Assembly (NCBI GenBank): GCA_029981855.1
Contig: JARRCS010000008.1
Span: forward strand, 34,055 to 98,054
Origin: Halanaerobiales bacterium
GTDB lineage: Bacteria > Bacillota > Halanaerobiia > Halanaerobiales > DTU029
Length of the DNA: 64,000 nt
Reading direction: 5' to 3'
In this document: positions 50,361 to 60,332 of the stretch, piece by piece
How positions within the stretch are numbered: position 1 is the first letter of the stretch
Layout of the letters: the number at the start of each line of letters is the position of its first letter
Notes under the pieces: model-generated
The model's database searches: none
The model's input: only the letters and a program-made list of their open reading frames with translations
What the model was told of the DNA's origin: nothing
Position numbers and translations under genes: made by a program

Positions 50361-52163
50361 ATGGATCAGACCATTTACCGTTCTCATGTGCTAATCTGTA
50401 CCGGAACAGGCTGTGTTTCTTCGGGATCAAGGGATATTAAAGTAAAATTGGAAGATGAATTGGCTAAATATGATCTAACAAATGAGGTTAAGATTGTGGA
50501 AACTGGCTGTCATGGTTTCTGTGAAAAAGGCCCTATTATGATTGTTTATCCTGAAGGTGTTTTTTATTGTCAGGTAAAGCCGGAAGATGTAGAAGAGATT
50601 GTAGAAGAACACCTTTTGAAGGGAAGAATTGTTGACCGCTTATTGTTCAAAGAACCGCTAACTGAAGAAAGTATCCCTTCTTATAAACAGATTGATTTTT
50701 ATAAAAAACAGAAAAGGATCGTTTTATCTAATTGTGGGCGGATCGATCCGGAGAATATTGATGAATATATTGCTATTGGAGGATATGAAGCAGCTGGTAA
50801 GGCTATAACGGAGATGACTCCACAGGAAGTAATTGATGAGGTTAAGGAATCCGGGCTCCGGGGCCGTGGTGGAGGAGGTTTCCCCACCGGCTTAAAATGG
50901 CAGTTTACCCATGATGCTGAGGGAGATAAGAAATATATCATCTGTAATGCTGATGAGGGTGATCCCGGTGCTTTTATGGACCGTAGTGTTTTAGAGGGTG
51001 ACCCCCATCGTGTTATTGAAGGTATGATTATTGCCGCCTATGCCATCGGTGCTGATGAAGGTTATGTTTATGTTCGGGCAGAGTATCCCCTGGCAATTAA
51101 GCGTTTAGAAAAGGCTATTGCTCAAGCAGAAGAATACGGTCTTTTAGGTGAAGATCTTTTTGGTAGTGGCTTTAATTTTAAACTGCATATTAAGAAGGGG
51201 GCCGGTGCCTTTGTCTGTGGTGAGGAGACTGCTCTTATGGCCTCCATTGAAGGTAAAAGGGGTATGCCCAGACCGCGTCCACCTTATCCGGCTCAAAAAG
51301 GTTTATGGGGTAAACCTACTAATATCAATAATGTTGAGACCTATGCTAATGTCCCTTATATAATTAAAGAAGGAGCAAAGGCCTTTAATTCTATCGGGAC
51401 TGAGAATAGTAAGGGAACCAAGGTCTTCGCTCTGACAGGAAAGATTAATAATACCGGTCTGGTAGAGGTTCCAATGGGTATAACCTTGCGTGAGATTATC
51501 TTTGATATAGGTGGAGGCCTGACTAAGGGTAAGAAATTTAAGGCCGTTCAGACCGGTGGACCTTCCGGTGGCTGTATCCCCGCTGAATATTTGGATTTAC
51601 CCATTGACTATGATTCCCTAAAAGAGGTAGGGGCAATGATGGGTTCTGGCGGTATGGTTGTAATGGATGAGGGTACCTGTATGGTCGATGTGGCCAGATT
51701 CTTCCTCAACTTTACCCAGAGCGAATCCTGCGGTAAGTGCACCCCCTGTCGTGAAGGGACAAAAAGGATGCTTGAAATCTTAAATAGGATCTGTGCCGGG
51801 GAAGGTAAGGAAGGGGATATTGATTTACTGGAAAATCTGGCTCACCATATTAAGGATACAGCTCTCTGTGGACTGGGTCAAACAGCGCCTAATCCGGTCT
51901 TAAGTACAATTAGATATTTCCGTGATGAATATGAGGCCCATGTTCAGGATAAAAAATGTCCTGCAGGAGTCTGTCAGGGACTGGCTGCTGCCTATGTTAT
52001 TGATGAAGCTGTTTGTGTTGGCTGTGGTATGTGTGCTAAGAACTGTCCGGTAGATGCGATTAGCGGAAAACCGAAGGAAAGTTACAGGATTGATCCTGAT
52101 CTCTGTATTTCCTGCGGTGCCTGTGCAGAGAAATGTCCTGTAGATGCTATATCTCAGGGTTAA
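50361..52163 (+). CDS. hydB: [FeFe] hydrogenase NADH-binding flavoprotein subunit
   Basis: 600 aa. N-terminal [2Fe-2S] ferredoxin-like domain (C-T-G-T-G-C, T-G-C-H-G-F-C), then the NuoF core with G-R-G-G-G-G-F-P-T-G-L-K-W (NADH/FMN site), G-A-G-A-Y/F-V-C-G-E-E-T-A-L, and the E-S-C-G-K-C-T-P-C-R-E-G cluster motif, then two C-terminal [4Fe-4S] clusters (C-V-G-C-G-M-C and C-I-S-C-G-A-C). This architecture is that of HydB in electron-bifurcating hydrogenases, which couple NADH and reduced ferredoxin oxidation to H2 release. Bifurcation is inferred. Confidence 0.95.
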   Translation: MDQTIYRSHVLICTGTGCVSSGSRDIKVKLEDELAKYDLTNEVKIVETGCHGFCEKGPIMIVYPEGVFYCQVKPEDVEEIVEEHLLKGRIVDRLLFKEPLTEESIPSYKQIDFYKKQKRIVLSNCGRIDPENIDEYIAIGGYEAAGKAITEMTPQEVIDEVKESGLRGRGGGGFPTGLKWQFTHDAEGDKKYIICNADEGDPGAFMDRSVLEGDPHRVIEGMIIAAYAIGADEGYVYVRAEYPLAIKRLEKAIAQAEEYGLLGEDLFGSGFNFKLHIKKGAGAFVCGEETALMASIEGKRGMPRPRPPYPAQKGLWGKPTNINNVETYANVPYIIKEGAKAFNSIGTENSKGTKVFALTGKINNTGLVEVPMGITLREIIFDIGGGLTKGKKFKAVQTGGPSGGCIPAEYLDLPIDYDSLKEVGAMMGSGGMVVMDEGTCMVDVARFFLNFTQSESCGKCTPCREGTKRMLEILNRICAGEGKEGDIDLLENLAHHIKDTALCGLGQTAPNPVLSTIRYFRDEYEAHVQDKKCPAGVCQGLAAAYVIDEAVCVGCGMCAKNCPVDAISGKPKESYRIDPDLCISCGACAEKCPVDAISQG

Positions 52164-52193
52164 GAATATAAGAATAATAAGGGGTGTCAGATA

Positions 52194-53915
52194 ATGAGTA
52201 AAATAAGTTTAACTATAGATGATCAGATCGTCCAGGTAGAAGAGGGTACAACCATTTTAGAAGCAGCCCGGGAAGTGGGTATTGAGATACCAACTCTTTG
52301 CTATCACCCTGATCTCTCTCTTCATGGCGCCTGCCGGGTCTGTGTTGTAGAGGATTTAGAAAAAAATATCTTAGTGGCTTCCTGTGTTACCCCTGCTGTA
52401 GACGGGATGAGGATCAGTACCCGGAGTGCCAGGGCCAGAAGGGCCAGAAGAAGGAATGTAATATTACTTCTGGCCAATCATCCCAATGATTGTCTGGGTT
52501 GTGACCGGAATGGAACCTGTGAATTACAGAAAATCGCCTATAGTTTAGGAATTCGTCGTGAGGATGTTGACCTGCTAGCAGGTGAGAGAAGAAATCTACC
52601 ACTGGATGATATAGGACCGGCTTTAAAGAGGGATCCTAACAAATGTATCCTGTGTGGCCGTTGTGTCAGGCTCTGTGAGGAGATCCAGGGAGTTTCTGCT
52701 TTACAGTTTAGTAACCGTGGTTTTGATTCTATTGTCTCTACTGCTTTTGGTCTTCCTCAGAGTGAGATCAACTGTGCTAACTGTGGACAGTGTGCAACCA
52801 TCTGTCCGGTTGGGGCTATTACCGAAGTAAGTGAAATAAATAAGGTCTGGGACGCTCTCGAAGATGATAGTAAACATGTGGTTGTTCAGACCGCTCCAGC
52901 TATCCAGGCCACCATCGGGGAAGAGTTTGGTCTGGAACCTGGAACCGTTGTTACCGGGAAACTGGTAGCAGCCCTTCGCAAACTTGGTTTTGACCGGGTC
53001 TTTTCTACAGAATTTACTGCTGACCTGACAATTATGGAAGAGGGTCATGAGTTTTTAGAGAGATTACAGGAGAATAAGAATCTCCCCCAGATTACATCCT
53101 GCTGTCCGGGCTGGGTTAAATATGCTGAACACAATTATCCTGATCTCTTAGATCATGTTTCTTCAGCTAAATCACCACAGCAGATGTTCTCGGCTTTGGC
53201 CAAGACCTATTATGCAGAAAAGGAAGGACTTGATCCCGAAAAAATCTTTACCGTATCAATTATGCCCTGTACCGCGAAAAAGTTTGAAAAGGAAAGGGAA
53301 GAGTTAAGGGATAGTGGTTATAAGGATACCGATGCAGTACTTACTACCAGGGAACTGGCCAGGATGATTAAAGAGGTCGGTTTAGATTTTGTTAACCTGG
53401 AAGATGAGGAATATGATGAATTAATGGGTAAGTCTACCGGTGCCGCAACTATCTTTGGTACTACCGGTGGAGTTGCCGAAGCAGCTGTTAGAACCGTTAA
53501 GGAAAAGCTGACCGGAGAGCCACTGGAAAGACTTAATCTCGGTTTTAGGGGAGTAAATGAAACTAAAGTTGAGATTGGAGATAGAGTAGTTAATATTGCT
53601 ATTGCCAATGGCCTGAAAAATGCAGCTAAACTCCTGGATGAGGTCAGAGCGGGCAAGTCCAAGTATGACTTTATCGAAATAATGGCTTGTCCCCATGGCT
53701 GTGTCGGTGGTGGCGGTCAGCCCTTACCGATGAGTAAAGAAAAGAAAGATAAAAGGGCTCAGGGCTTAGCTAATATAGATAAAAATAAATATATCCGCAA
53801 ATCCCATGAAAACCCGATGATTATTAAACTCTATGAAGACTACCTGGGTGAGCCTTTAAGCGAGAAATCCCATAAACTGCTTCATACGAGCTATAAGAAG
53901 AGGGCGAAGAATTAA
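52194..53915 (+). CDS. hydA: [FeFe] hydrogenase catalytic subunit
   Basis: 573 aa. N-terminal [2Fe-2S] (C-Y-H-P...C-R-V-C), His-ligated [4Fe-4S] (H-P-N-D-C-L-G-C), two ferredoxin-type clusters, then the H-cluster domain with all three motifs intact: TSCCPGW (C303, C304), MPCTAKKFE (C359) and MACPHGCVGGGG (C499, C503). The proton-transfer Cys C303 is present, so the enzyme should be active, in contrast to the protein at 41089. It is the last gene of the operon, 30 bp after hydB, followed by a terminator. Maturation genes hydEFG are not in the window. Confidence 0.97.
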   Translation: MSKISLTIDDQIVQVEEGTTILEAAREVGIEIPTLCYHPDLSLHGACRVCVVEDLEKNILVASCVTPAVDGMRISTRSARARRARRRNVILLLANHPNDCLGCDRNGTCELQKIAYSLGIRREDVDLLAGERRNLPLDDIGPALKRDPNKCILCGRCVRLCEEIQGVSALQFSNRGFDSIVSTAFGLPQSEINCANCGQCATICPVGAITEVSEINKVWDALEDDSKHVVVQTAPAIQATIGEEFGLEPGTVVTGKLVAALRKLGFDRVFSTEFTADLTIMEEGHEFLERLQENKNLPQITSCCPGWVKYAEHNYPDLLDHVSSAKSPQQMFSALAKTYYAEKEGLDPEKIFTVSIMPCTAKKFEKEREELRDSGYKDTDAVLTTRELARMIKEVGLDFVNLEDEEYDELMGKSTGAATIFGTTGGVAEAAVRTVKEKLTGEPLERLNLGFRGVNETKVEIGDRVVNIAIANGLKNAAKLLDEVRAGKSKYDFIEIMACPHGCVGGGGQPLPMSKEKKDKRAQGLANIDKNKYIRKSHENPMIIKLYEDYLGEPLSEKSHKLLHTSYKKRAKN

Positions 53916-53943
53916 AATAATCGCTAACCACTTGTTATACCAC

Positions 53944-53983
53944 AAATCCCATGCCGGCTGAAAATGTTGGCATGGGATTTTTT
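53944..53983 (+). terminator. Terminator of the hyd operon
   Basis: AAATCCCATGCC pairs perfectly with GGCATGGGATTT around a 13-nt loop, followed by T's. It is strong and closes hydA; the minus-strand alcohol dehydrogenase gene ends about 125 bp later. No other feature seen in 53984-54108. Confidence 0.93.
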
Positions 53984-54108
53984 GTTTCAATTTTTCCTTA
54001 TGTCTTTTCCAGGATGAGCATGGGTTGGTTTAGATGATTGCTGAGTCAACCGCCTCTTAGTAGATAAATAACGAAGGTTAGTTGGTATATTCAAGAGAAC
54101 CTATCATA

Positions 54109-55275
54109 CTATAACGATTCCCGGTAGAGGTTTTCTATATCATCTGTATTTAATGGACGCGGGTTGTTCAGAACCGCTCCTTGCATTGTTTTAAAGGTAT
54201 CCCTGGCAAGTTTCTTGATGTCTTCTTCATTTATTTTAACCAGATCATTGATCCTGAGGTTTCTATTTATTTTCTGCAGGAAGTTCCTGAGAGCTTCCGG
54301 GGACTTAGAAGCCAGTTCTTCTATACTTAAATTGTCCCCCTGATAACCCAGTAATTTGGCCAGGGATGCGAATTTTTCAGGATCTGCCTGGTAATTCTGC
54401 TCTAGATAGGTAACACCGAGAGCAGCCAGGGTCTTTCCGTGGGTAAGATCATAATGCCCGCTTAGGGGATGCCCGGCAGCATGAATTGCAACCGTACCGG
54501 CAATATCGATTGCCTGGCCAGCCAGGGTATTGGCCCAGGCCATCTTGGTTCTAGCCTCGATGTTTTTGCCGTCCTTGATAGCCGCTTCCAGATTTTCGAC
54601 GGTTAATTTAATTGCCTCTTTAGCAATCAGATCTGAGTACCGGTTGGACTCCCTGGATAAATAGGCCTCCAGGGCATGGAAAAGGACATCTACACCAGTA
54701 TCGGCAGTGATTTCTGAAGGTACGGTAAGCATTAGCCGGGGATCAACTATACTCACCGTTGGATAGGTAGATTCGTAACCTATCCCCGGTTTCTCATTGG
54801 TTTTCACATTGGTGATAACAAGATATCTGTTATATTCCGAACCGGTTCCTGCTGTGGTGGTAACGGCTACTATTGGCAGTGTTTCTTCCGGTTCTTTATC
54901 TGCATACTTTCCGCCAGGCTGGTAATCGGTTATTTTTCCTTCATTTACTGCACAGATGGCAATTGCCTTGGCCGTATCCATGGCACTTCCGCCACCCAGG
55001 CCGATAACCAGGTCACATCTCTTTTCTTTAATGACTTTGACCCCCTCATCAACGGTTGTGGAAAGGGGATTGGGTGTGACCTTCTCAAAGGGAACAGCTT
55101 CTATATCCTTTTCAGCCAGCAGTTCGATTGCCTTCTGTAAAAAACCGTGTTTTCTGGCACTACTTTTTCCAGTTACAATCAGTGCTTTTGTTCCCAATCC
55201 GTCTACAGCTTCACCCAGTTTTTCAAATGATCCCTTTCCGAAGAATAATTTGACCGGATTACTTAAGGTGAACAA
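54109..55275 (-). CDS. Iron-containing alcohol dehydrogenase
   Basis: 388 aa from TTG (55273-55275), preceded by AAAGGGG. Group III iron-type dehydrogenase: G-L-G-G-G-S-A-M-D-T-A-K (NAD site), T-T-A-G-T-G-S-E-Y, D-T-G-V-D-V-L-F-H-A-L-E-A-Y and H-A-A-G-H-P-L-S-G-H-Y with the metal Asp/His set. Reduces aldehydes to alcohols during fermentation, with NAD(P)H. The frame is open 39 codons further upstream, but those residues are hydrophobic filler, not part of the family. Specific substrate unknown. Confidence 0.92.
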   Translation of the reverse strand: MFTLSNPVKLFFGKGSFEKLGEAVDGLGTKALIVTGKSSARKHGFLQKAIELLAEKDIEAVPFEKVTPNPLSTTVDEGVKVIKEKRCDLVIGLGGGSAMDTAKAIAICAVNEGKITDYQPGGKYADKEPEETLPIVAVTTTAGTGSEYNRYLVITNVKTNEKPGIGYESTYPTVSIVDPRLMLTVPSEITADTGVDVLFHALEAYLSRESNRYSDLIAKEAIKLTVENLEAAIKDGKNIEARTKMAWANTLAGQAIDIAGTVAIHAAGHPLSGHYDLTHGKTLAALGVTYLEQNYQADPEKFASLAKLLGYQGDNLSIEELASKSPEALRNFLQKINRNLRINDLVKINEEDIKKLARDTFKTMQGAVLNNPRPLNTDDIENLYRESL

Positions 55276-55739
55276 TTTAATCAACCCCTTTTTTAGAATG
55301 TTTATAGTAATCTCAAGAGAAAATAGAAAAGTTTCTATCAGCAATATATAGTATAGCACCACTTTACAAGAAATGATGTAAATATTTTCCATTGATTGGA
55401 CAAATCATTTTTTTTGTTTTATAATAGTGATTGAAAGTATATCTTTAAGGGAGATGATACTATCAAACACTATAAAAAGAAATACACAATAAAATAATAT
55501 CACAAAAAATCAATAATTGAAATACTTTTTTATTTGTACAGAATCAGTCTGAAACTTGCTCAACAAAAACTGAAGGAAATATCCCGGATTAATAATTTTA
55601 CTATAGATGATGTTATTGTTAAAATAAAAGATGATGATGATAAGGTTATATGCCAGAAAGCTGACCAATAATTTGAGTATAAATATAATGAATTTATAAA
55701 AAGTCTTAGTAGCATAATAAAAATACTATTTGAAAGGAA
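55276..55739. other. AT-rich spacer with a decayed 45-codon frame
   Basis: From TTG 55534 to TAA 55671 a frame reads L-Y-R-I-S-L-K-L-A-Q-Q-K-L-K-E-I-S and ends with D-D-D-D-K-V-I-C-Q-K-A. It has no ribosome binding site and does not match a family I know. It could be a transposase remnant. TATAAT at 55421 suggests a plus-strand transcript toward flavodoxin. Otherwise the stretch shows nothing. Confidence 0.35.
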
Positions 55740-56237
55740 GTGGTGGTTATCAAAACACTTGTTATATACTATTCACTGGATGGAAATACAGAATTTGTAG
55801 CCAGGGCTATCGCTGATAAAAAGGGAGCTGATCTTTTTAGAATAGAGACTATCAATGATTATCCATCAGATTTTTCCAGGTATATTATCGGTGGTTTTCA
55901 GGCATTATTTAAAATCATCGTCAAACTGAAACCTGTCAAAATTAACTTCGATGAATATGAGGAAATATTTATTGGCACCCCGGTCTGGGCAGGGAGCCTT
56001 ACTCCACCAATCAGGAGTTTTCTGGAAGAGAACCCTGTTCAGGGGAAAAGGGTTACCTTATTCTGTACATATGATGGTAATTCAGGTTGGGCCTTAAAAC
56101 AGCTGGGAAAAATGCTCAGAGGAAATGATATTATTAAGTGTTTGGACTTTAGAGAACCTTTAAAGAACAAAGAAGAGGTTAGTTCAAGGGTTGAAGAAGC
56201 TGTTAATGCTAACAATAAAATTAATAAGGGGGTTTAA
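55740..56237 (+). CDS. Flavodoxin family protein
   Basis: 165 aa. The phosphate-binding loop Y-Y-S-L-D-G-N-T-E-F-V (residues 9-19), W-A-G-S-L-T-P-P near 81, and C-T-Y-D-G-N-S-G fit the long-chain flavodoxin-like/NAD(P)H-quinone FMN fold. It probably carries electrons for a reductase; partner not known. GTG start with AAAGGAAG upstream. The VOC-like remnant starts 4 bp after its stop. Confidence 0.85.
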   Translation: MVVIKTLVIYYSLDGNTEFVARAIADKKGADLFRIETINDYPSDFSRYIIGGFQALFKIIVKLKPVKINFDEYEEIFIGTPVWAGSLTPPIRSFLEENPVQGKRVTLFCTYDGNSGWALKQLGKMLRGNDIIKCLDFREPLKNKEEVSSRVEEAVNANNKINKGV

Positions 56238-56241
56238 CAAC

Positions 56242-56445
56242 ATGTTACAGGATTATAATTTTGCCCATTCCTGTATCCGGGTTATGTCACCTTTCTGTAC
56301 TGTAAATGATCTGGAAACTTTCTATGATGACCATAAAGAACAGGGCTATAAAGTGGGAGAAATACATAGTTTGACCGAAGGTTCCAGTGGATTATACTTT
56401 GTTACTGATCCGGATGGATTTGAAATAGAGCTTATACAAAAATGA
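56242..56445 (+). CDS. Shrunken VOC (glyoxalase/bleomycin-resistance) domain protein
   Basis: 67 aa. Starts N-F-A-H-S-C-I-R-V, the first strand of a VOC module, then jumps to the last helix and strands (L-E-T-F-Y-D-D-H-K-E-Q-G-Y, Y-F-V-T-D-P-D-G-F-E-I-E-L). A full VOC protein is about 120 aa, so 50 or so central residues including the usual metal ligands are missing. It is probably an in-frame deletion derivative; whether it folds is unknown. Close spacing after flavodoxin suggests one mRNA. Confidence 0.65.
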   Translation: MLQDYNFAHSCIRVMSPFCTVNDLETFYDDHKEQGYKVGEIHSLTEGSSGLYFVTDPDGFEIELIQK

Positions 56446-56562
56446 AGCATTCTTAAATGAGTGCTTTATTATTGTATTGTGTAAAGCACATTATCAGAAA
56501 TATCGGTTTGCTAACTGAATAATAATATCTGATATTTTATATAGATTAGTCGAATGGATGGA

Positions 56563-56587
56563 CCAGGTTTTTTACCTGGCTTTTTTT
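56563..56587 (+). terminator. Terminator after the VOC-like gene
   Basis: CCAGGT pairs with ACCTGG around six T, then C and seven T. It lies in the 328-bp gap before the aldo/keto reductase gene; the rest of the gap shows no clear feature. Confidence 0.82.
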
Positions 56588-56773
56588 AAAGAATCCCTTG
56601 ACTTAGAGAGTACATACCGATAAGGTAGTTACAATTGGCGGGGCTTAAAGGGGAGGAAATGCCTAATCTGCTTAATCCTGAAGCTATTAAGTAGGAATAG
56701 CTTAGTCAAATATTTGAAGGAGGCTTTTAGAAACTTTTGACATTACGGGTTACTTAGAAAGGATGTGATTATG

Positions 56774-57721
56774 ATGGAATACAGGAAGCTAGGGGACTTA
56801 GAGACCAGGGTTTCAGAGCTCTGTTTTGGCGCATTGCCCATGGGTCCCTTACAGAAGGACCTGCCGGTGGAAGAGTGTAAAGATTTAATCATCCGGGCCA
56901 TAAAGAAGGGAATCAATTTTATCGATACAGCCCAGCTTTACCGTACATACGAGCCTATCGGTAGGGCCCTCAGGGAGACAGCTGAGAAGCCGGTTATTGC
57001 TACCAAGTCTACGGCAATTACCTATCAGGAAATGATGGAAGCATACAGGGAAGCAACTGAGATGATGGGTATTGAGGTAATTGATATCTTTCATCTTCAT
57101 GCAGCCAGGGTTGAAAATAATGTATTTGAGAAACGGGAGGGGGCACTGGAGTGTTTAAAGGAATTGAAGCAGGAAGGGAAAATCAAAGCTATCGGTATTT
57201 CCAGCCATTCCGTCCCGGTAATCAAAAGGGCTGCAATTATGGAGGATATCGATATAGTTTTTCCCATCTTAAATAAAATTGGCATGGGTATCATTTCGGG
57301 GAACCGGGAGGAGATGGAGGAGGCTATTCAGGACTGTATCAGTAACGGTAAGGGCATCTACCTGATGAAGGTTCTGGCAGGTGGCAACCTGATTAATGAT
57401 TATGATGAGGCTATGACCTATGCCAGGTCTATTCCCGGAATTGCCTCTATTGCCGTAGGAATGGTTAGCCTGGAAGAGATAGACTTTAATATTGCTTATT
57501 TTAACGGTAAAAGACGGGAAGAGCTTCCCGATATCGAGAAATTTGAAAAGAGGGTAACTATCGTCAAAGCCTTATGCAAAGGATGTGGAACCTGTCTGGA
57601 AGTCTGTCCTAATGAAGCTATTGCCATGAATGGTGAGATAGCCGAGATTAATGATGATATCTGTTTGACCTGTGGCTACTGTGTCCATGACTGCCCCGAA
57701 TTTGCCATCAGGGTTATTTGA
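56774..57721 (+). CDS. Aldo/keto reductase with C-terminal ferredoxin domain
   Basis: 315 aa. Residues 1-250 form an aldo/keto reductase barrel (Y-R-K-L-G-D-L-E-T-R-V-S-E-L-C-F-G, catalytic Asp/Tyr in F-I-D-T-A-Q-L-Y, Lys in A-T-K-S-T, His in H-L-H-A-A). Residues 255-315 add two [4Fe-4S] clusters (C-K-G-C-G-T-C-L-E-V-C and C-L-T-C-G-Y-C-V-H-D-C). This fusion suggests reduction with ferredoxin electrons rather than NADPH alone; inferred. ATG 56774 or 56771 is favoured by AAAGGAT over GTG 56765. Confidence 0.9.
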   Translation: MEYRKLGDLETRVSELCFGALPMGPLQKDLPVEECKDLIIRAIKKGINFIDTAQLYRTYEPIGRALRETAEKPVIATKSTAITYQEMMEAYREATEMMGIEVIDIFHLHAARVENNVFEKREGALECLKELKQEGKIKAIGISSHSVPVIKRAAIMEDIDIVFPILNKIGMGIISGNREEMEEAIQDCISNGKGIYLMKVLAGGNLINDYDEAMTYARSIPGIASIAVGMVSLEEIDFNIAYFNGKRREELPDIEKFEKRVTIVKALCKGCGTCLEVCPNEAIAMNGEIAEINDDICLTCGYCVHDCPEFAIRVI

Positions 57722-57813
57722 GTTGAGGTAGTCATGGAGCTCCTTTGATCACCCCGTTTTCAGCGTTATTTTGCCTGAACAAAATAGTAATAATTGCAAT
57801 AAAGGTAATAATT

Positions 57814-57850
57814 AAGGGAAGGTGCGGTTGATACGCCCTTCCCTAGATTT
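57814..57850. terminator. Convergent terminator between aldo/keto reductase and chemoreceptor
   Basis: GGGAAGG-T-GCG pairs with CGC-CCTTCCC, followed by TAGATTTTT on the plus strand. Both convergent genes end within 100 bp. Confidence 0.75.
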
Positions 57851-57886
57851 TTAAGTTCCTTTTGAATAAAAATTATGGAAAAGAAA

Positions 57887-59926
57887 TCACAACTCAAATT
57901 TTCTGATCAGCTGGTTTAATTCTTCCGCCATCTCTGCGAAGGATTCGGCCAGGGAGCTCATCTCCTCGATATAGGCTATCTGTTCCTGACTGGAGGCGGC
58001 AACCTCCTCACTATTGGCCGAGGTTTCTTCAGAAATACTGGCGATATTATCAAGGTTTCTGGCAATTTCTTTACTGTCTTCAGTTACGGTTATTATAACC
58101 TGAGTGGCTTCCTTAATTCCTCTGTTGACTTCCTCAATCTTGTCTTTGATATTGGTAAAGGCCTCTCTGGCTGATTTTACGGTCTTTTCACCGGTTTCAA
58201 TTTCCTGGGTACCTTCTTTCATTTTCAAACTAGCATCTTCGGTCTCTGACTTAATTTCTTCAATTAAGTCCCTGATCTTACTGGCTGAGTTTACCGATTC
58301 CTCGGCTAAATCCCTGATTTCATCAGCTACAACACTAAATCCCCTGCCCGATTCTCCAGCCCGGGCAGCTTCTATTGCTGCATTTAAGGCTAAGAGGTTG
58401 GTCTGATTGGCAATATTATTGATTATCTCCAGAATATCATCAATTTCGTTGGAGATACTGTTAAGGCTATCAATTCCCCTGGCTACTTCTTCAATGGAGG
58501 TTTTAATATTATTCATCTGCTGGCTAACCTTTTCGATCTCTTTTTGTCCTTCATCTGTAGCCAGGTTCATTTCCCCGGCCAGGGTTTCTACGTTCTGATT
58601 AGTATTATTCAGTCTTTCTATTCCCTCGGCCAGATTCTTCATTTTCATATTGATGTTCTCTATATTCGCTGATTGATTATCGGCCCCGGTTGCTACTTCC
58701 TGAATCGAATCGGCTACCTGTTGGGAACTTAACTCTACTTCATCGGAGACGGATTTTAGCTGTTTTGAAGAATCGGCAACCTTATTAGCGGCCTCAATAA
58801 TATTCTTGATGATTATTCTTAATTCTAATAACATACTGTTGAAGGCTTTACTCAATATACCGATCTCATCTCTGCGTTCGGTGTCTTTGTCTTTGAGCAG
58901 GATCTCCTCTTTAATCTTTCCTGTTTCGAGTTGATTAAAGGAAGTTAAAAGACTATTCAGGGGATTGAGCTGCCAGCCGATAAGGAAATATCCGCTGCCA
59001 AAGATTAAAATAACTCCTATCAATGAAACCAGCAGGATGCTATTTCTGATATTCTCAACAGGGTCATTAATTACCTGCATGGGAATATCAATAGCAAAAT
59101 AGAGGTTCTTATCCGCTGCCAGTTTTTCCAGGATTTGATATGTAGTTTCAGTTTTTCTCTTCACTGATTCTATCTTATTTTTTATCTGTTCAAGATACCA
59201 GGGGTCCTCGCTTTTTGTTCCGATTAAGTCTTTATTTGTATGGTTTAAAATGATTCCGTCCTGGTTAATTAATTGTACCGTAGCATTTTCCATGTATGAC
59301 TGACTTAAACTTTCAATTAAGGTATTAAGGGGAACGGCCATAACATAATAACCGATTATCTGCTCCGAATTTTTATAAATGGGAGAGTTGAATAGTAAAA
59401 GTGCTTCTTCATTAACAAATTTTATTTTATCGGAAGAAATATTCTTATACTCGCTTTCCTGGAGCTTTTTACCAACAAATTTACTTAAGTTTTTATCTTC
59501 CTTTAAACGTGAATCGGCCAGCACTATTCCGTTAGCACTGGTGATATAAGAAAAACTAATTTTATCCACCGCTCTGGCCAGATTATTTCTCAAATCAATA
59601 CACTCGGTCAGTATACTATGCTTATATAAATCAAAAAGCTTGTTTGTACTTTGATTATCCTTCAGGACATAATTTAGCATATTGGCATAGTTGATAACAT
59701 TATCATCGTTAGCAAACTGGGAAACCTGTTTCTCCAGCCGAGAGAATAAATTAGCAAGCATATTTTTCTGGGTCTGTTTAATGATACTAATTTTGCCATC
59801 AATTTGGTTTAGAACCATATCACTCGTATTAGTATAAGTCATATAAGAAACGATGATCATTACTAAGATAGCGATAATTGTAATAATTAAGCTGATCTTC
59901 CATTTAAGTTTTAAACCCTTAAACAT
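57887..59926 (-). CDS. Methyl-accepting chemotaxis protein
   Basis: 679 aa. Membrane helix at about residues 10-30, a large extracellular sensor of dCACHE type (about 35-290), second membrane helix near 300-320, a HAMP domain, and the cytoplasmic signalling hairpin with [21 protein letters not shown] (CheA/CheW contact tip) and flanking glutamates for methylation. The ligand is unknown. ATG at 59926 follows GGGTGA; ten further residues upstream are not supported. It faces an NtrC/sensor pair across 406 bp. Confidence 0.94.
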   Translation of the reverse strand: MFKGLKLKWKISLIITIIAILVMIIVSYMTYTNTSDMVLNQIDGKISIIKQTQKNMLANLFSRLEKQVSQFANDDNVINYANMLNYVLKDNQSTNKLFDLYKHSILTECIDLRNNLARAVDKISFSYITSANGIVLADSRLKEDKNLSKFVGKKLQESEYKNISSDKIKFVNEEALLLFNSPIYKNSEQIIGYYVMAVPLNTLIESLSQSYMENATVQLINQDGIILNHTNKDLIGTKSEDPWYLEQIKNKIESVKRKTETTYQILEKLAADKNLYFAIDIPMQVINDPVENIRNSILLVSLIGVILIFGSGYFLIGWQLNPLNSLLTSFNQLETGKIKEEILLKDKDTERRDEIGILSKAFNSMLLELRIIIKNIIEAANKVADSSKQLKSVSDEVELSSQQVADSIQEVATGADNQSANIENINMKMKNLAEGIERLNNTNQNVETLAGEMNLATDEGQKEIEKVSQQMNNIKTSIEEVARGIDSLNSISNEIDDILEIINNIANQTNLLALNAAIEAARAGESGRGFSVVADEIRDLAEESVNSASKIRDLIEEIKSETEDASLKMKEGTQEIETGEKTVKSAREAFTNIKDKIEEVNRGIKEATQVIITVTEDSKEIARNLDNIASISEETSANSEEVAASSQEQIAYIEEMSSLAESFAEMAEELNQLIRKFEL

Positions 59927-60332
59927 ATTATTTTCACCCTTTCTTTGATTAAACAAAATGGATTATGAACTGGTTGAAGTTTGAGGAAAAGAGGACTTTT
60001 AAATATTTATTTCGACAAACAAAATTTATTTCCTTCAAGTAAATGAAAAAAAATCAAATAGTGGCCTGTATAGATATAAAATTGCAGGACAACAGGGAGA
60101 AGATGTAGAATTGTTTAATATTGCTAAATATCCTTCGTATCGAATATTTTATCCGTTTTCTGTACTACTTTGCCTGAAGTTTGGGGTTAATTACCTTTGC
60201 TCTCAGCTATATTTTATTATACAATAAATTGTTAGAACTATTTCATATAATATTCGACAGTTTTGTAATCCGGTAGATATTAATCAACCGGTCAGTGTAT
60301 AAACCAGGTATCCTAATAGAGGAGGTGAAAGG
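59927..60332. other. AT-rich divergent spacer
   Basis: Separates the chemoreceptor and the NtrC-type regulator. TATAAT at 60246-60251 may serve the regulator, with only a poor -35. I searched by eye for a -24/-12 sigma-54 promoter (TGGCAC-N5-TTGC) and found none. No gene or RNA recognised. Confidence 0.4.

Noticed and set aside
55534..55671. Real 45-aa gene
   Set aside because: No ribosome binding site and no recognised family; kept only as a possible remnant.
59927..60332. Sigma-54 promoter near the NtrC-type regulator
   Set aside because: No GG-N10-GC with TGGCAC/TTGC context was found by eye; the nearest T-G-G-G-G...T-T-T-G-C has wrong spacing.
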